Assembly: GCF_014333585.1 (NCBI RefSeq)
Contig: NZ_JACSCW010000003.1
Span: forward strand, 496,001 to 560,000
Length of the DNA stretch: 64,000 bases
Source: Hymenobacter sp. BT188
GTDB taxonomy: Bacteria; Bacteroidota; Bacteroidia; Cytophagales; Hymenobacteraceae
Direction: 5' to 3'
This document shows positions 16,688-23,900 of this stretch, one piece after another. The notes below the pieces were generated by a model. The model saw only the letters and a list, made by a program, of their open reading frames with translations. It was not told the DNA's origin and made no database searches. A program made the translations under genes and the position numbers. Within the stretch, counting starts at the first letter, position 1; each line of letters opens with the position of its first letter.

Positions 16688-16784
16688 GTAGAGACGCGAT
16701 ACTTCGCGTCTCAATCGTTGCGGTTGTTGTTTAATTAATTCGTTGTCGGGCGTTCAACGACGAGACGCAACTATGCGTCTCTAC
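16688..16784. repeat. TAGAGACGC palindromic repeat (double hairpin)
   Basis: GTAGAGACGC at 16688-16697 pairs with GCGTCTCTAC at 16775-16784. Each end is also a hairpin alone: GAGACGCGA-TACT-TCGCGTCTC and GAGACGCA-ACTA-TGCGTCTC. It ends 4 bp before the stop of the S8 peptidase gene. Its sequence is unrelated to the GAGATGCTTCGC family. Confidence 0.8.
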
Positions 16785-16788
16785 CTCG

Positions 16789-18372
16789 TTATAGCGGCAG
16801 CGCACCCACGGCCGCGGCCGCATTCACGCGGCCCCAGCCGAAACTGCTGCTGCGCGCCGTGCGGTTGGAGCTGGCCGCTATCAGGCGACTCATAATCTGG
16901 GCGCGGGTTTCGGCAGGATGTTGAGCCCAAACAAGAGCCGTAATGCCAGCCATCGTAGCCGTAGCAACCGAAGAGCCCCCCACGGTGCTCGGGGCATCGC
17001 CGCTCATGGCCAGCGACAACACGGTGCGGTCGTTGCTGGGCTTTTGCATCACTACCGCAAACTCAACCTTGGCCCCTACGTGGCAATCGTCGCAGCGGGA
17101 AGTAAGGTTGTCTTGCAGACCGGTCACGGCCACCATTTCAGACAGCGTAGCCGGATAGGTAACCCCCACAAACCCCGACGACCAGTCGAAGGAAGTGCCG
17201 GCAGCACAGAAGATGAGCTTACCCTGGTTGTAGGCGAATCGGATGGCATCAGTCATTTGTGATGAGCTGGTCAGGCGGCCCATGCTCATACTGATAATGC
17301 GCACATCATCGCGTTTACCGGCCAAAATGTAAGCATCGGATACTCCTTTTACTTCGCGGCTGGCATCGAGAAATACGTCCTGAGCGGCGCGAATTGTGAT
17401 GAGGTTTGCATTGTAGGCAACACCCACGGCCGCGCCATCGGTGCCGCGCGGGGCAGCAGCTGCGCCAGCCATGCTGGTACCGTGTCCGCAGGCGTCGTTG
17501 GGCGTTTCTACCGGGCCCGTGGGAATGCCGAAGATGGAGGCACGCGGCAAGGTTACCAGCCGCTCAATGGTCCGACCCTCGCTCAACCCCTGATTGAAAG
17601 CGGAGCCTAGGTTTTCCTGGGCATCCGAGGAGCCCGAATCAATAATGACGATTTTGATGCCCTGGCCTGTACTCTGGCTCCAGCTAGCCCGAATGCCGTG
17701 AAACTGATCGGCCTGATTCCAGGATGATTTGCTACCGTTGGCAAGCACCGTATAGTCAGAGCCGGCTGCCAAATCGGGGTTTGCTACGTTGTTGTCGCAG
17801 CCGCTGCTGCTCAGAATGGCCGCGCTGCTGTTGTTTGTAACTGCCTGGCGACGGTTGGGCTCATAGCCCATTGGTTCAGCGTAGCGCACCAGCCCTGAGG
17901 CCCGCAATTTCTGAATCGTGCTCAGCTCACGCACCGTGACGTCGAGCACGGGCAGCACATTTTCCTCGAAGGCTAGTACCTGCGTCTGGGTTAAGTCGGG
18001 ATTGGCTTTGCGCTCCTCGCTCAAAATCAACTCCAGCACCTGCGCACGGGCGGCTTGCCAGTCCAGCGAGGAGGCAGCATCGGGGGGCAATTCGCCCGTA
18101 AAGCCAGCCGGCTTATAACCCACCGATAGTACGTAGTCGGAGCGGGTGAGGGCGCTCCACACAAAGTGCTCCGACGCCTGATTCCAGTCGAACCGTCCGG
18201 TTTCGCGCAAGCGGCTCATAATCTGCGAGTCGAGCTGCTGAGTGCTCAGCGCCTCCGTGGGGTCAGCTTTGGGCTGGGGAGTCAGTTGGTCATCGGCTTG
18301 CTGCTGACAGTTGGTTAGGAAAAATGTGAGCAACGCCGTAGAAAGAATAGCAGTAGAAGTACGCATGGCCAT
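16789..18372 (-). CDS. S8 family (subtilisin-like) serine peptidase, lipoprotein
   Basis: Secreted protease of 527 residues, anchored by a lipobox at LTNC (Cys22). A propeptide-like region spans about 30-200. The catalytic triad is visible as Asp245 in IVIIDSGS, His297 in CGHGTSMAG and Ser468 in GGSSVATATMAG, where the usual GTS is GSS. It ends directly after the catalytic domain (WGRVNAAAAVG), with no type IX sorting domain. Two starts (MAMR or MR) are equally possible. A Kazal-type inhibitor-like lipoprotein lies 9 kb away, but a functional link is only speculation. Confidence 0.92.
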   Translation of the reverse strand: MAMRTSTAILSTALLTFFLTNCQQQADDQLTPQPKADPTEALSTQQLDSQIMSRLRETGRFDWNQASEHFVWSALTRSDYVLSVGYKPAGFTGELPPDAASSLDWQAARAQVLELILSEERKANPDLTQTQVLAFEENVLPVLDVTVRELSTIQKLRASGLVRYAEPMGYEPNRRQAVTNNSSAAILSSSGCDNNVANPDLAAGSDYTVLANGSKSSWNQADQFHGIRASWSQSTGQGIKIVIIDSGSSDAQENLGSAFNQGLSEGRTIERLVTLPRASIFGIPTGPVETPNDACGHGTSMAGAAAAPRGTDGAAVGVAYNANLITIRAAQDVFLDASREVKGVSDAYILAGKRDDVRIISMSMGRLTSSSQMTDAIRFAYNQGKLIFCAAGTSFDWSSGFVGVTYPATLSEMVAVTGLQDNLTSRCDDCHVGAKVEFAVVMQKPSNDRTVLSLAMSGDAPSTVGGSSVATATMAGITALVWAQHPAETRAQIMSRLIAASSNRTARSSSFGWGRVNAAAAVGALPL

Positions 18373-18525
18373 AGAATAAGAGTAGGGTAGGAGGAAAGCC
18401 GTCTAAAAGAATGAATATCAGCATTAAACTCAAGGAATACTAGCATTCTAAAAGCACGAAAACGAGGGCCATTCCAGGCAAAAAACGTCCTTCAAAACCG
18501 CCAGGCTCACTAGTAATTTTCAACC

Positions 18526-19158
18526 ATGAATATTCAAGAAGCCTACAATACCTGGGCCGACAGCTACGACAACGTCCAGAACAAAACCCGCGACTTAGAA
18601 GCGCACGCCTTTCGCTCCTTGGTTCCTGGGGGGCATTTTGATGAAGTGATAGAGCTAGGCTGCGGCACCGGCAAAAACACCGAATGGCTGGCGGCCCGCA
18701 CCACTCATCTTACCGCTGTCGATTTCTCTGCCGAAATGCTGCTCAGAGCTCAGGAAAAGCTTCAGCACCCACACATAAGCTTTCATCAAGCCGATATTAC
18801 TCAAACATGGCACTTCGCCAGCACTCCCGCCGACCTCATCACGTGCAGCCTCATTCTGGAGCATATCCAAGACTTGAACCACGTATTTGCCCAGGCCAGA
18901 AAGGCCCTCCAACCACAAGGCCATTTCTATATTGGTGAGCTGCATCCGGTGAAGCAATACCAAGGCAGCAAAGCCCGCTTCGATATAGCCACAGGGGGCA
19001 TTTTTGAGCTGGAATGCTACGTGCACCACATCTCCGACTTCACCGAAACAGCCCGGCGCCACGGTTTCAGCTGCGTGAGCCTGCAAGAGTGGTTTGATGA
19101 TGACGACCGCACCACAACCCCGCGAATCGTGTGCTTTCTTTTTCGTCGGGATGGCTAG
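18526..19158 (+). CDS. Class I SAM-dependent methyltransferase
   Basis: Cytoplasmic methyltransferase of 210 residues. Motif I VIELGCGTGKNTEWLA binds SAM, followed by TAVDFSAEML (ribose acid loop), ADITQTWHF and the motif IV region ADLITCSLILEHI. The overall pattern resembles UbiE/BioC-type small-molecule methyltransferases, but the substrate is unknown. A plus-strand G6C motif (18628) lies immediately before motif I. It diverges from the S8 peptidase gene and is followed by a compound palindromic repeat. Confidence 0.87.
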   Translation: MNIQEAYNTWADSYDNVQNKTRDLEAHAFRSLVPGGHFDEVIELGCGTGKNTEWLAARTTHLTAVDFSAEMLLRAQEKLQHPHISFHQADITQTWHFASTPADLITCSLILEHIQDLNHVFAQARKALQPQGHFYIGELHPVKQYQGSKARFDIATGGIFELECYVHHISDFTETARRHGFSCVSLQEWFDDDDRTTTPRIVCFLFRRDG

Positions 19159-19193
19159 GGAAGGCGAGTGAATTGACAATTGATAAACAGGTC

Positions 19194-19404
19194 GTCATGC
19201 AGCACTGCGCGAAGCATCTCGCTCGCGCTCGTTGTAATAGCCATTGCATAAGGTGTGGCCAAAAGCCGCCTGTCATCCTGACGAAGGAAGGACCTTATGC
19301 CTGTTGAACTATTCGTTCTTCGGTGAGAAGGTCCTTCCTGCGTCAGGATGACAGAATGGGAAAGCAACGATTGCGAGCAAGATGCTTCGTGCTGCGCTGC
19401 ATAA
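19194..19404. repeat. Compound palindrome: one repeat family nested in another
   Basis: The outer arms, starting GTCATGCAGCACTGCGCG at 19194 and ending GTGCTGCGCTGCATAAC near 19404, are an imperfect GAGATGCTTCGC-family pair. Inside them, 19270-19296 and 19328-19354 form a different palindrome (CTGTCATCCTGACGAAGGAA... against its complement, 26 of 27 matching). The layout suggests the second element inserted into the first. This fills the gap between the methyltransferase and the next gene. Confidence 0.8.
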
Positions 19405-19454
19405 CGTTACAATTAAACTCAAACTTGACCTTTTAACCGCTCTAGCTGAATCCA

Positions 19455-19934
19455 ATGAAAAAGCTCGGTTTACTGATCGTATTTCAGGTAATGGGGCTAA
19501 GGGGATTTGCACAGGATGTGGCCCTGACTAGAACCAAATTCGTGGTAGGCGTATCGGGTCCGGAACTGTTGCATCTGGGCGTTGGCGTTGATGTAACTAC
19601 CTACAACCAGCTGGGTTTCACCGTCGGAGTGGGGCCTACGTGGGGTGGCGTGTGGCCTACGTTGAATGCGGAGCACCGCCTATATTTTGGAAACGTGCAA
19701 GTCGGCACCAATCGCCGAAAATTATTCTTCCGCCAAGGTGTTACTTACTTTACAGAGGGCGAAGAAGGCGCTGGCGTATTGTCGTTGGGTATCGATTTGA
19801 AATCAAAAAAAGCGAACAGAGGCTGGACCATCGACGCAGGCTATTGTCTCCTGTTTCCCCGCACCAAAGACCGATACAGAGATTCATTTCCAGCACTGCG
19901 CTTTCAGTACTTCAGCTATTTCAAAAAAGGGTAA
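19455..19934 (+). CDS. Exported hypothetical protein, possible small beta-barrel
   Basis: 159-residue protein with a signal peptide (MKKLGLLIVFQVMGLRGFAQ). The mature part alternates polar and aromatic residues (YNQLGFTVGVGPTWGGVWPTL, GWTIDAGYCLLF, LRFQYFSYF), a pattern suggesting outer-membrane beta-strands, with an aromatic residue near the C-terminus. The family is not recognised. It is followed directly by an inverted-repeat terminator and has no obvious functional partner. Confidence 0.6.
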   Translation: MKKLGLLIVFQVMGLRGFAQDVALTRTKFVVGVSGPELLHLGVGVDVTTYNQLGFTVGVGPTWGGVWPTLNAEHRLYFGNVQVGTNRRKLFFRQGVTYFTEGEEGAGVLSLGIDLKSKKANRGWTIDAGYCLLFPRTKDRYRDSFPALRFQYFSYFKKG

Positions 19935-19956
19935 AAAGCTGGTGTTAAACTAGTCA

Positions 19957-20001
19957 AAAAAGCCCCCCAGCAGAGTAGAATACTCACTGGGGGACTTTTT
20001 T
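19957..20001. terminator. Terminator with a G6C arm
   Basis: A-run, GCCCCCCAG, inner stem GAGTA-GAA-TACTC, then CTGGGGGAC and a T-run. The right arm differs from the motif by one base. It separates the plus-strand exported protein gene from the minus-strand gene ending at 20045. Confidence 0.8.
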
Positions 20002-20044
20002 GCCTTCGAATATCTTGGCGTTGGTGCCTGCTTTACTTCGTTTA

Positions 20045-20743
20045 TTAATCTTCTTCCTCTACCAACGTGTCGGCCTGAGTCGTGGCTTCGTAGGTGTCGG
20101 CGTATTTAAAATCATCAAGCCAGTAAGCGGAACTAACCACGTCAAACACGACGGATTTTTCTTCGCGCTTCAGGGGCTTCAGCTGCCAGATGATAGCCGG
20201 GGCTTCGGGGAAGCTGGTGCCGTCGAGCTGCTCGTGAAACAGGCGCTTGAGTAGGGTGCTGTCGGGCATGCCTTGGGCTAGAAGGCGCAGGAGAGGTGCT
20301 TCTGGCTGGGTGTCGAACAGAGCTATGGCTTCAGCGTCATCGGTGGTGAGCTGCACTTGAAACTGCACGGCCTCGGCCCGCGGAAACTTGCCGTTGTAGG
20401 CGGTGTAGAGCAGTTGGGTGGCTTTAAAAAAGCCTTCGTGCTGGTCTAGCTCCGGGTTTTCTTCCCACAATTTCTCGGTGAGCATCTGGTGGGCCAGGTT
20501 TTCTATCTGGCCGGCGGTGAGCTGGTCCTGGAAAAGGTGCTCTAGTACGAGTTGGGCCGCCTCGGTGGGCTCCAGGTCGGTGAGGGACATGTGGGCCATG
20601 GCTTGCAGCTCGTCGGGGGCTATTTCGTCGGGGTTGTCGTAGCCGGTTTTGAGCAGGAGAGCTTTGTAGTCCTGGGGTTGCCAGGAGTTCGGTAGCTCCG
20701 TAAGGGAATCAAAGGAGAGGCGCTCTACGGTGAATTTTTGCAT
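20045..20743 (-). CDS. Hypothetical protein, acidic and all-helical
   Basis: 232 residues without signal peptide or membrane segment. It is strongly acidic, particularly at the C-terminus (TQADTLVEEED), with predicted helices rich in Leu/Gln/Glu (LTAGQIENLAHQMLTEKLWEENPELDQ). Codon use and composition match neighbouring housekeeping genes, which supports a real gene. No family is recognised. The gene stands alone: a terminator is downstream and an AT-rich repeat-bearing gap lies upstream. Confidence 0.6.
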   Translation of the reverse strand: MQKFTVERLSFDSLTELPNSWQPQDYKALLLKTGYDNPDEIAPDELQAMAHMSLTDLEPTEAAQLVLEHLFQDQLTAGQIENLAHQMLTEKLWEENPELDQHEGFFKATQLLYTAYNGKFPRAEAVQFQVQLTTDDAEAIALFDTQPEAPLLRLLAQGMPDSTLLKRLFHEQLDGTSFPEAPAIIWQLKPLKREEKSVVFDVVSSAYWLDDFKYADTYEATTQADTLVEEED

Positions 20744-20924
20744 GATCAGGAATACTTGGGGTGGCCAGCGTTGACCACGAGCGGGGTTGGCCCGCGTGTA
20801 TCCTGTGTACGGAAGCTGGGCAGAAGCAACTAGAAATGCTCCCCAAGTGCTTGATTTAGGTTGCCAAAAGCTAAATCAGCAAAATGCCTTTTTGATCCTA
20901 TTCAGACAATCAATATTACGCCGG

Positions 20925-21154
20925 TTAGAGGTTATATATTCCAATGTATAGGATTACCAAAAAAACAAAAGGCAGTATGCTTATAATAACTTGGGACTGT
21001 CTGTCTATTGACGAAGAAAAAATTATTCCCACGCCAATAAGACAGATAGGAATAGAAAATACGAGTAAGTATGGCGTAAGACTTAAGAACGTGCCTATTG
21101 AATAGTAATGCCAATGATATGCCTCTTGTTTTTTGGTTTATTAGTATTATTCAC
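20925..21154 (-). pseudogene. Remnant of a small membrane protein gene
   Basis: On the minus strand a 70-codon open stretch (21137 down to the stop at 20925) encodes two clear hydrophobic helices (FLSLTPYLLVFSIPICLIGV and VIISILPFVFLVILYIGIY) but has no usable start codon. Upstream, a GTG at 21154 opens another frame (NNTNKPKN) that would join after a frameshift in the A-rich tract near 21130-21136. It looks like a decayed two-helix membrane protein gene in AT-rich DNA. An overlapping third-frame reading is less convincing. Confidence 0.4.
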
Positions 21155-21194
21155 GGCTTTAAGTTATTCTTTCATAATACAATTAGGATCACCG

Positions 21195-21351
21195 CTGGCG
21201 CGAGCTTGTAGCTCGTGACCAAATATACTGGGAGGCTACGCCTCCCCCGACAGAACATTACCATTACAACGATCCCACAACCGCCTTGCCGCTACAGCGG
21301 CAGATGAGGTGCAACCTCATCGACTATGCACGAGCTACAAGCTCGCGCCAG
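21195..21351. repeat. 157-bp cloverleaf-like palindromic element
   Basis: Perfect 23-bp outer arms (21195-21217 and 21329-21351) enclose three hairpins: GGGAGGC-TAC-GCCTCCC at 21230-21246, GCCGC-TACA-GCGGC at 21288-21301, and GATGAGGT-GCA-ACCTCATC at 21303-21321. Each outer arm is itself hairpin-capable (GAGCT-TGT-AGCTC). It contains no coding frame and is not a tRNA. It lies 7 bp from the stop of the next minus-strand gene. Confidence 0.85.
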
Positions 21352-21358
21352 TGGAAAG

Positions 21359-21715
21359 TTATTTTTTTATATCAACTGCATCCAGTGTTAAGCTAATTGG
21401 TAAATCAACTTTCTCATTCGTATAAATAAGCCACACATTCTCAGAAACTAGATCATATACCTTATTTATACCTTGTATTTTTAGATGTGAATCAAGCAAA
21501 TTAATGAATTGGTCTGAGTCCCATTGAACTCCTAATCCACGTCCAGAATCTCTTATTTCTGTTTCAAGTAATAATTTCTCACCAGCTATCTGAAGCTCTA
21601 CATTATAGAAAGCAAATATGGGCGCGATTCGCTTATAATCTGTTAGACCGCCCATTATCGTTTCTATATATGGTGGCTTATCAATTTTGGTGATATTAGT
21701 TAAGGTAACTTCCAT
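21359..21715 (-). CDS. Hypothetical protein in an AT-rich patch
   Basis: 118 residues from the ATG at 21715 (an ATG at 21742 is also in frame). No signal peptide or membrane helix is seen. It is a mixed alpha/beta sequence with YIETIMGGLTDYKRIAPIFAFYNVELQIAG and SLTLDAVDIKK. The base composition is clearly AT-richer than the flanking genes, and it sits beside the cloverleaf repeat and a decayed membrane gene, which suggests horizontal origin. No family is recognised. Confidence 0.55.
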   Translation of the reverse strand: MEVTLTNITKIDKPPYIETIMGGLTDYKRIAPIFAFYNVELQIAGEKLLLETEIRDSGRGLGVQWDSDQFINLLDSHLKIQGINKVYDLVSENVWLIYTNEKVDLPISLTLDAVDIKK

Positions 21716-21776
21716 CGGGTTATAGTGAGTTCGGTAGAGCAAGCATGAGATTCAATAGCGAGTATAGCTTCCATCC

Positions 21777-23588
21777 TCACGCCGCCGTATCCTCCACTTC
21801 ATCCCCATCATCCACCATCACCCGCGCTAGCTTCTCGATATTGAGGCTGCGGGCCGAGGCGTCGAAGATCTCGCGGTAGGCGCCGCGTTTGTCGTATAGC
21901 TCGTCGTGGGTTCCGCTTTCTACCGCGCGGCCCTGCCTCATGACGTAGATGCAGTCGGAGTCCACGATTTGGGCGAGGCTATGGGAGATGATGACCACCG
22001 TGCGGCCCTGCTTGATGGCGTCGAGCGAGTTCTTGATTTGCTCGGTGGCAATAGCGTCGAGGGAGGCGGTGGGCTCGTCGAGGAAGATGATAGGCGGGTT
22101 TTTGAGGAAAAGCCGGGCAATGGCAATGCGCTGCTGCTGCCCGCCCGACAGCTGCTGGGCATCGGACTGATACTGCTGGGGCAGGGCCATAATCTGGTCG
22201 TGGAGGTAGGCCTGCTTGGCGGCCGCCTTTATCTCGTCCAAGGTCGCCTCGAAGTTGCCGTAGCGGATGTTTTCCTCAATGCTGCCCTTGAAAATGTGGT
22301 TTTTCTGGAGCACCAGCCCGATGCGCTGGCGCAGGGCGTGGGTGTCGTAGTCGGCGAGAGGGCGGCCGTCGAGGAGCATTTCGCCGCTGTTGGGCTCGTA
22401 GAACTTGCACAGCAGATTGAGAATGGTGCTTTTGCCCGCCCCCGAGAGGCCCACCAGGGCGGTGGTTTGGCCGGCTGCAATGGTGAGGCTGACATCGTGG
22501 AGGGCCTGGGTGCCGCTGGGGTAAGTGAAGTCGACGTGGCGCAGCGAAAAAGCCCCCCGGAGCTGGTCGGGCGGGGTGAGGCCGGTGCGCTCGGTTTCGG
22601 TAGTGGCGTCGAGGATATCGAAGAAGCCTTCGGAGTAGGTGAGGGCCTCGTTCATCTCGTCGTAGATGCGGTGAAGCTGGCGGATGGGCGCCGACACGTT
22701 ATTGAAGAGCAGAATGTGGAACATGATGGCCCCGATGGAAATCTGCCGGTCGAGCACCAAATAGGCCGTCAGGATGATGATGAGCACCACGCCAATCTGT
22801 TCCACGAAGGTTTTGAGGCCGTCGAAGAGGAAGTTGGTTTTGCGGGTTTCGAGCTGGGTGGTTACGAGGTTGCGCTGCATGCCGGCCTGCTTCTCGCCCT
22901 CGTAGTCCTCGCGCACAAAGCTCTTAATCACCACAATAGAGTCGATGATGTTGATGAGGCCCTGGCTGCGCTGCTCGCGTAGGCCGCGCAGGCTGCGCCG
23001 CACGCCGTTGAGCTTGTCGGCCTGCCGGTAGCTGATCCAGAAGTAGATCGGGAGGATGCCCAGCGCCACCAACCCCACGTACATATTGGCCATGAACATG
23101 ATGATGAGGGCCACAATGGAGTTGGCAAACAGGGGCAGAATGTCGATAAAGAAGTTTTGGACTAGCTTCATCAGGTTCTCCACGCCGCGGTCGATGCGGG
23201 TTTGGAGCTTGCCGGTTTGGTTGCCGCTGTCGGAGTAAAAGCCGAGCTGGTAGCTCAGAATCTTATCCACCGCCGACTGGTGCAAGGTGCTCGAGACGTT
23301 GATGCGGATTTTCTCGCCGTAGAACTTCTGCCCAAACTGAATGAAGGTGTTGATTACCTCCTTGCCCAGCAGCAACGCGGTTACCGCCAGCAGCAAATTT
23401 GCCCCCTGAGCCAGACCGAGCCCTTTATCCAGCAGCCCCTGCACGGTATCCACCGTGTAACGCAGCACAAATGGATTGACCTGCGCCGCCAACGACCCCA
23501 CCAGCGTCAGCAGCAACGTGCTGATTACCAGGCTGCGGTACGGCAGCACGTACGGGTACAGGCGGCGAATAATTTGCCAAAGACTCAT
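21777..23588 (-). CDS. ABC transporter, fused permease and ATP-binding protein
   Basis: Half-transporter exporter of 603 residues. The N-terminal ABC transmembrane domain, six helices over about residues 1-320, starts at WQIIRRLYPYVLPYRSLVI. The nucleotide-binding domain has Walker A GLSGAGKST, Q-loop VLQKNHIFKGS, signature LSGGQQQR, Walker B IIFLDEPTASLD and the switch His in IISHS. This is the type I lipid/drug exporter class (MsbA-like); the cargo is unknown. The NBD carries a minus-strand G6C motif (22552). It works as a homodimer or with an unlinked partner. Confidence 0.93.
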   Translation of the reverse strand: MSLWQIIRRLYPYVLPYRSLVISTLLLTLVGSLAAQVNPFVLRYTVDTVQGLLDKGLGLAQGANLLLAVTALLLGKEVINTFIQFGQKFYGEKIRINVSSTLHQSAVDKILSYQLGFYSDSGNQTGKLQTRIDRGVENLMKLVQNFFIDILPLFANSIVALIIMFMANMYVGLVALGILPIYFWISYRQADKLNGVRRSLRGLREQRSQGLINIIDSIVVIKSFVREDYEGEKQAGMQRNLVTTQLETRKTNFLFDGLKTFVEQIGVVLIIILTAYLVLDRQISIGAIMFHILLFNNVSAPIRQLHRIYDEMNEALTYSEGFFDILDATTETERTGLTPPDQLRGAFSLRHVDFTYPSGTQALHDVSLTIAAGQTTALVGLSGAGKSTILNLLCKFYEPNSGEMLLDGRPLADYDTHALRQRIGLVLQKNHIFKGSIEENIRYGNFEATLDEIKAAAKQAYLHDQIMALPQQYQSDAQQLSGGQQQRIAIARLFLKNPPIIFLDEPTASLDAIATEQIKNSLDAIKQGRTVVIISHSLAQIVDSDCIYVMRQGRAVESGTHDELYDKRGAYREIFDASARSLNIEKLARVMVDDGDEVEDTAA

Positions 23589-23675
23589 AGAAGCAGCGGA
23601 ACAGTGGAGGCTGCTTCGTTAGACGAGGGAGGCGGGGGTGGGGTTATTGTCAATAAGTTATAAGACACCCACACG

Positions 23676-23774
23676 ACCGTCATGCAGAGCACGGCGAAGC
23701 ATCTCGCTCGCTTCGTTTCATAGCTAACCTTGACGACGGCACGCGAGATGCTTCGCCGTGCTCTGCATGACGGT
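23676..23774. repeat. Perfect 32-bp inverted repeat, GAGATGCTTCGC family
   Basis: Arms 23676-23707 and 23743-23774 are exact complements (ACCGTCATGCAGAGCACGGC...) around 35 nt. The centre length is the same as the copy at 13568, while the arm middle differs in a compensated way (GCACGG here, GCGGAG there). A further partial arm (CCGCTCTGCATGACCG) follows near 23815. Confidence 0.85.
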
Positions 23775-23900
23775 CTGCTTATTGAGTTCGCTACTCTGAC
23801 CTACCGGGATAATCCGCTCTGCATGACCGTCTTTCTGCAACTCTTGAGCTTTTCTTGGTACTTTAACTTCCAAATTATCTTTCACCACCAACCAAACCAC

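Noticed and set aside
20932-21114. 60-codon minus-strand frame with an ATG
   Set aside because: It overlaps the membrane-protein-like remnant in another frame and has less protein-like composition; the remnant explains the region better.
21195-21351. The cloverleaf element as a tRNA gene
   Set aside because: It has no T-loop, no CCA-proximal 7-bp acceptor and loops of only 3-4 nt; its 23-bp closing stem is incompatible with a tRNA.
21906-22982. Long 358-codon open frame on the plus strand
   Set aside because: It lies wholly antisense to the NBD and membrane part of the ABC transporter gene, whose motifs are unmistakable. Its composition (Gly/Val/Glu-rich) is typical of the mirror of a high-GC gene.
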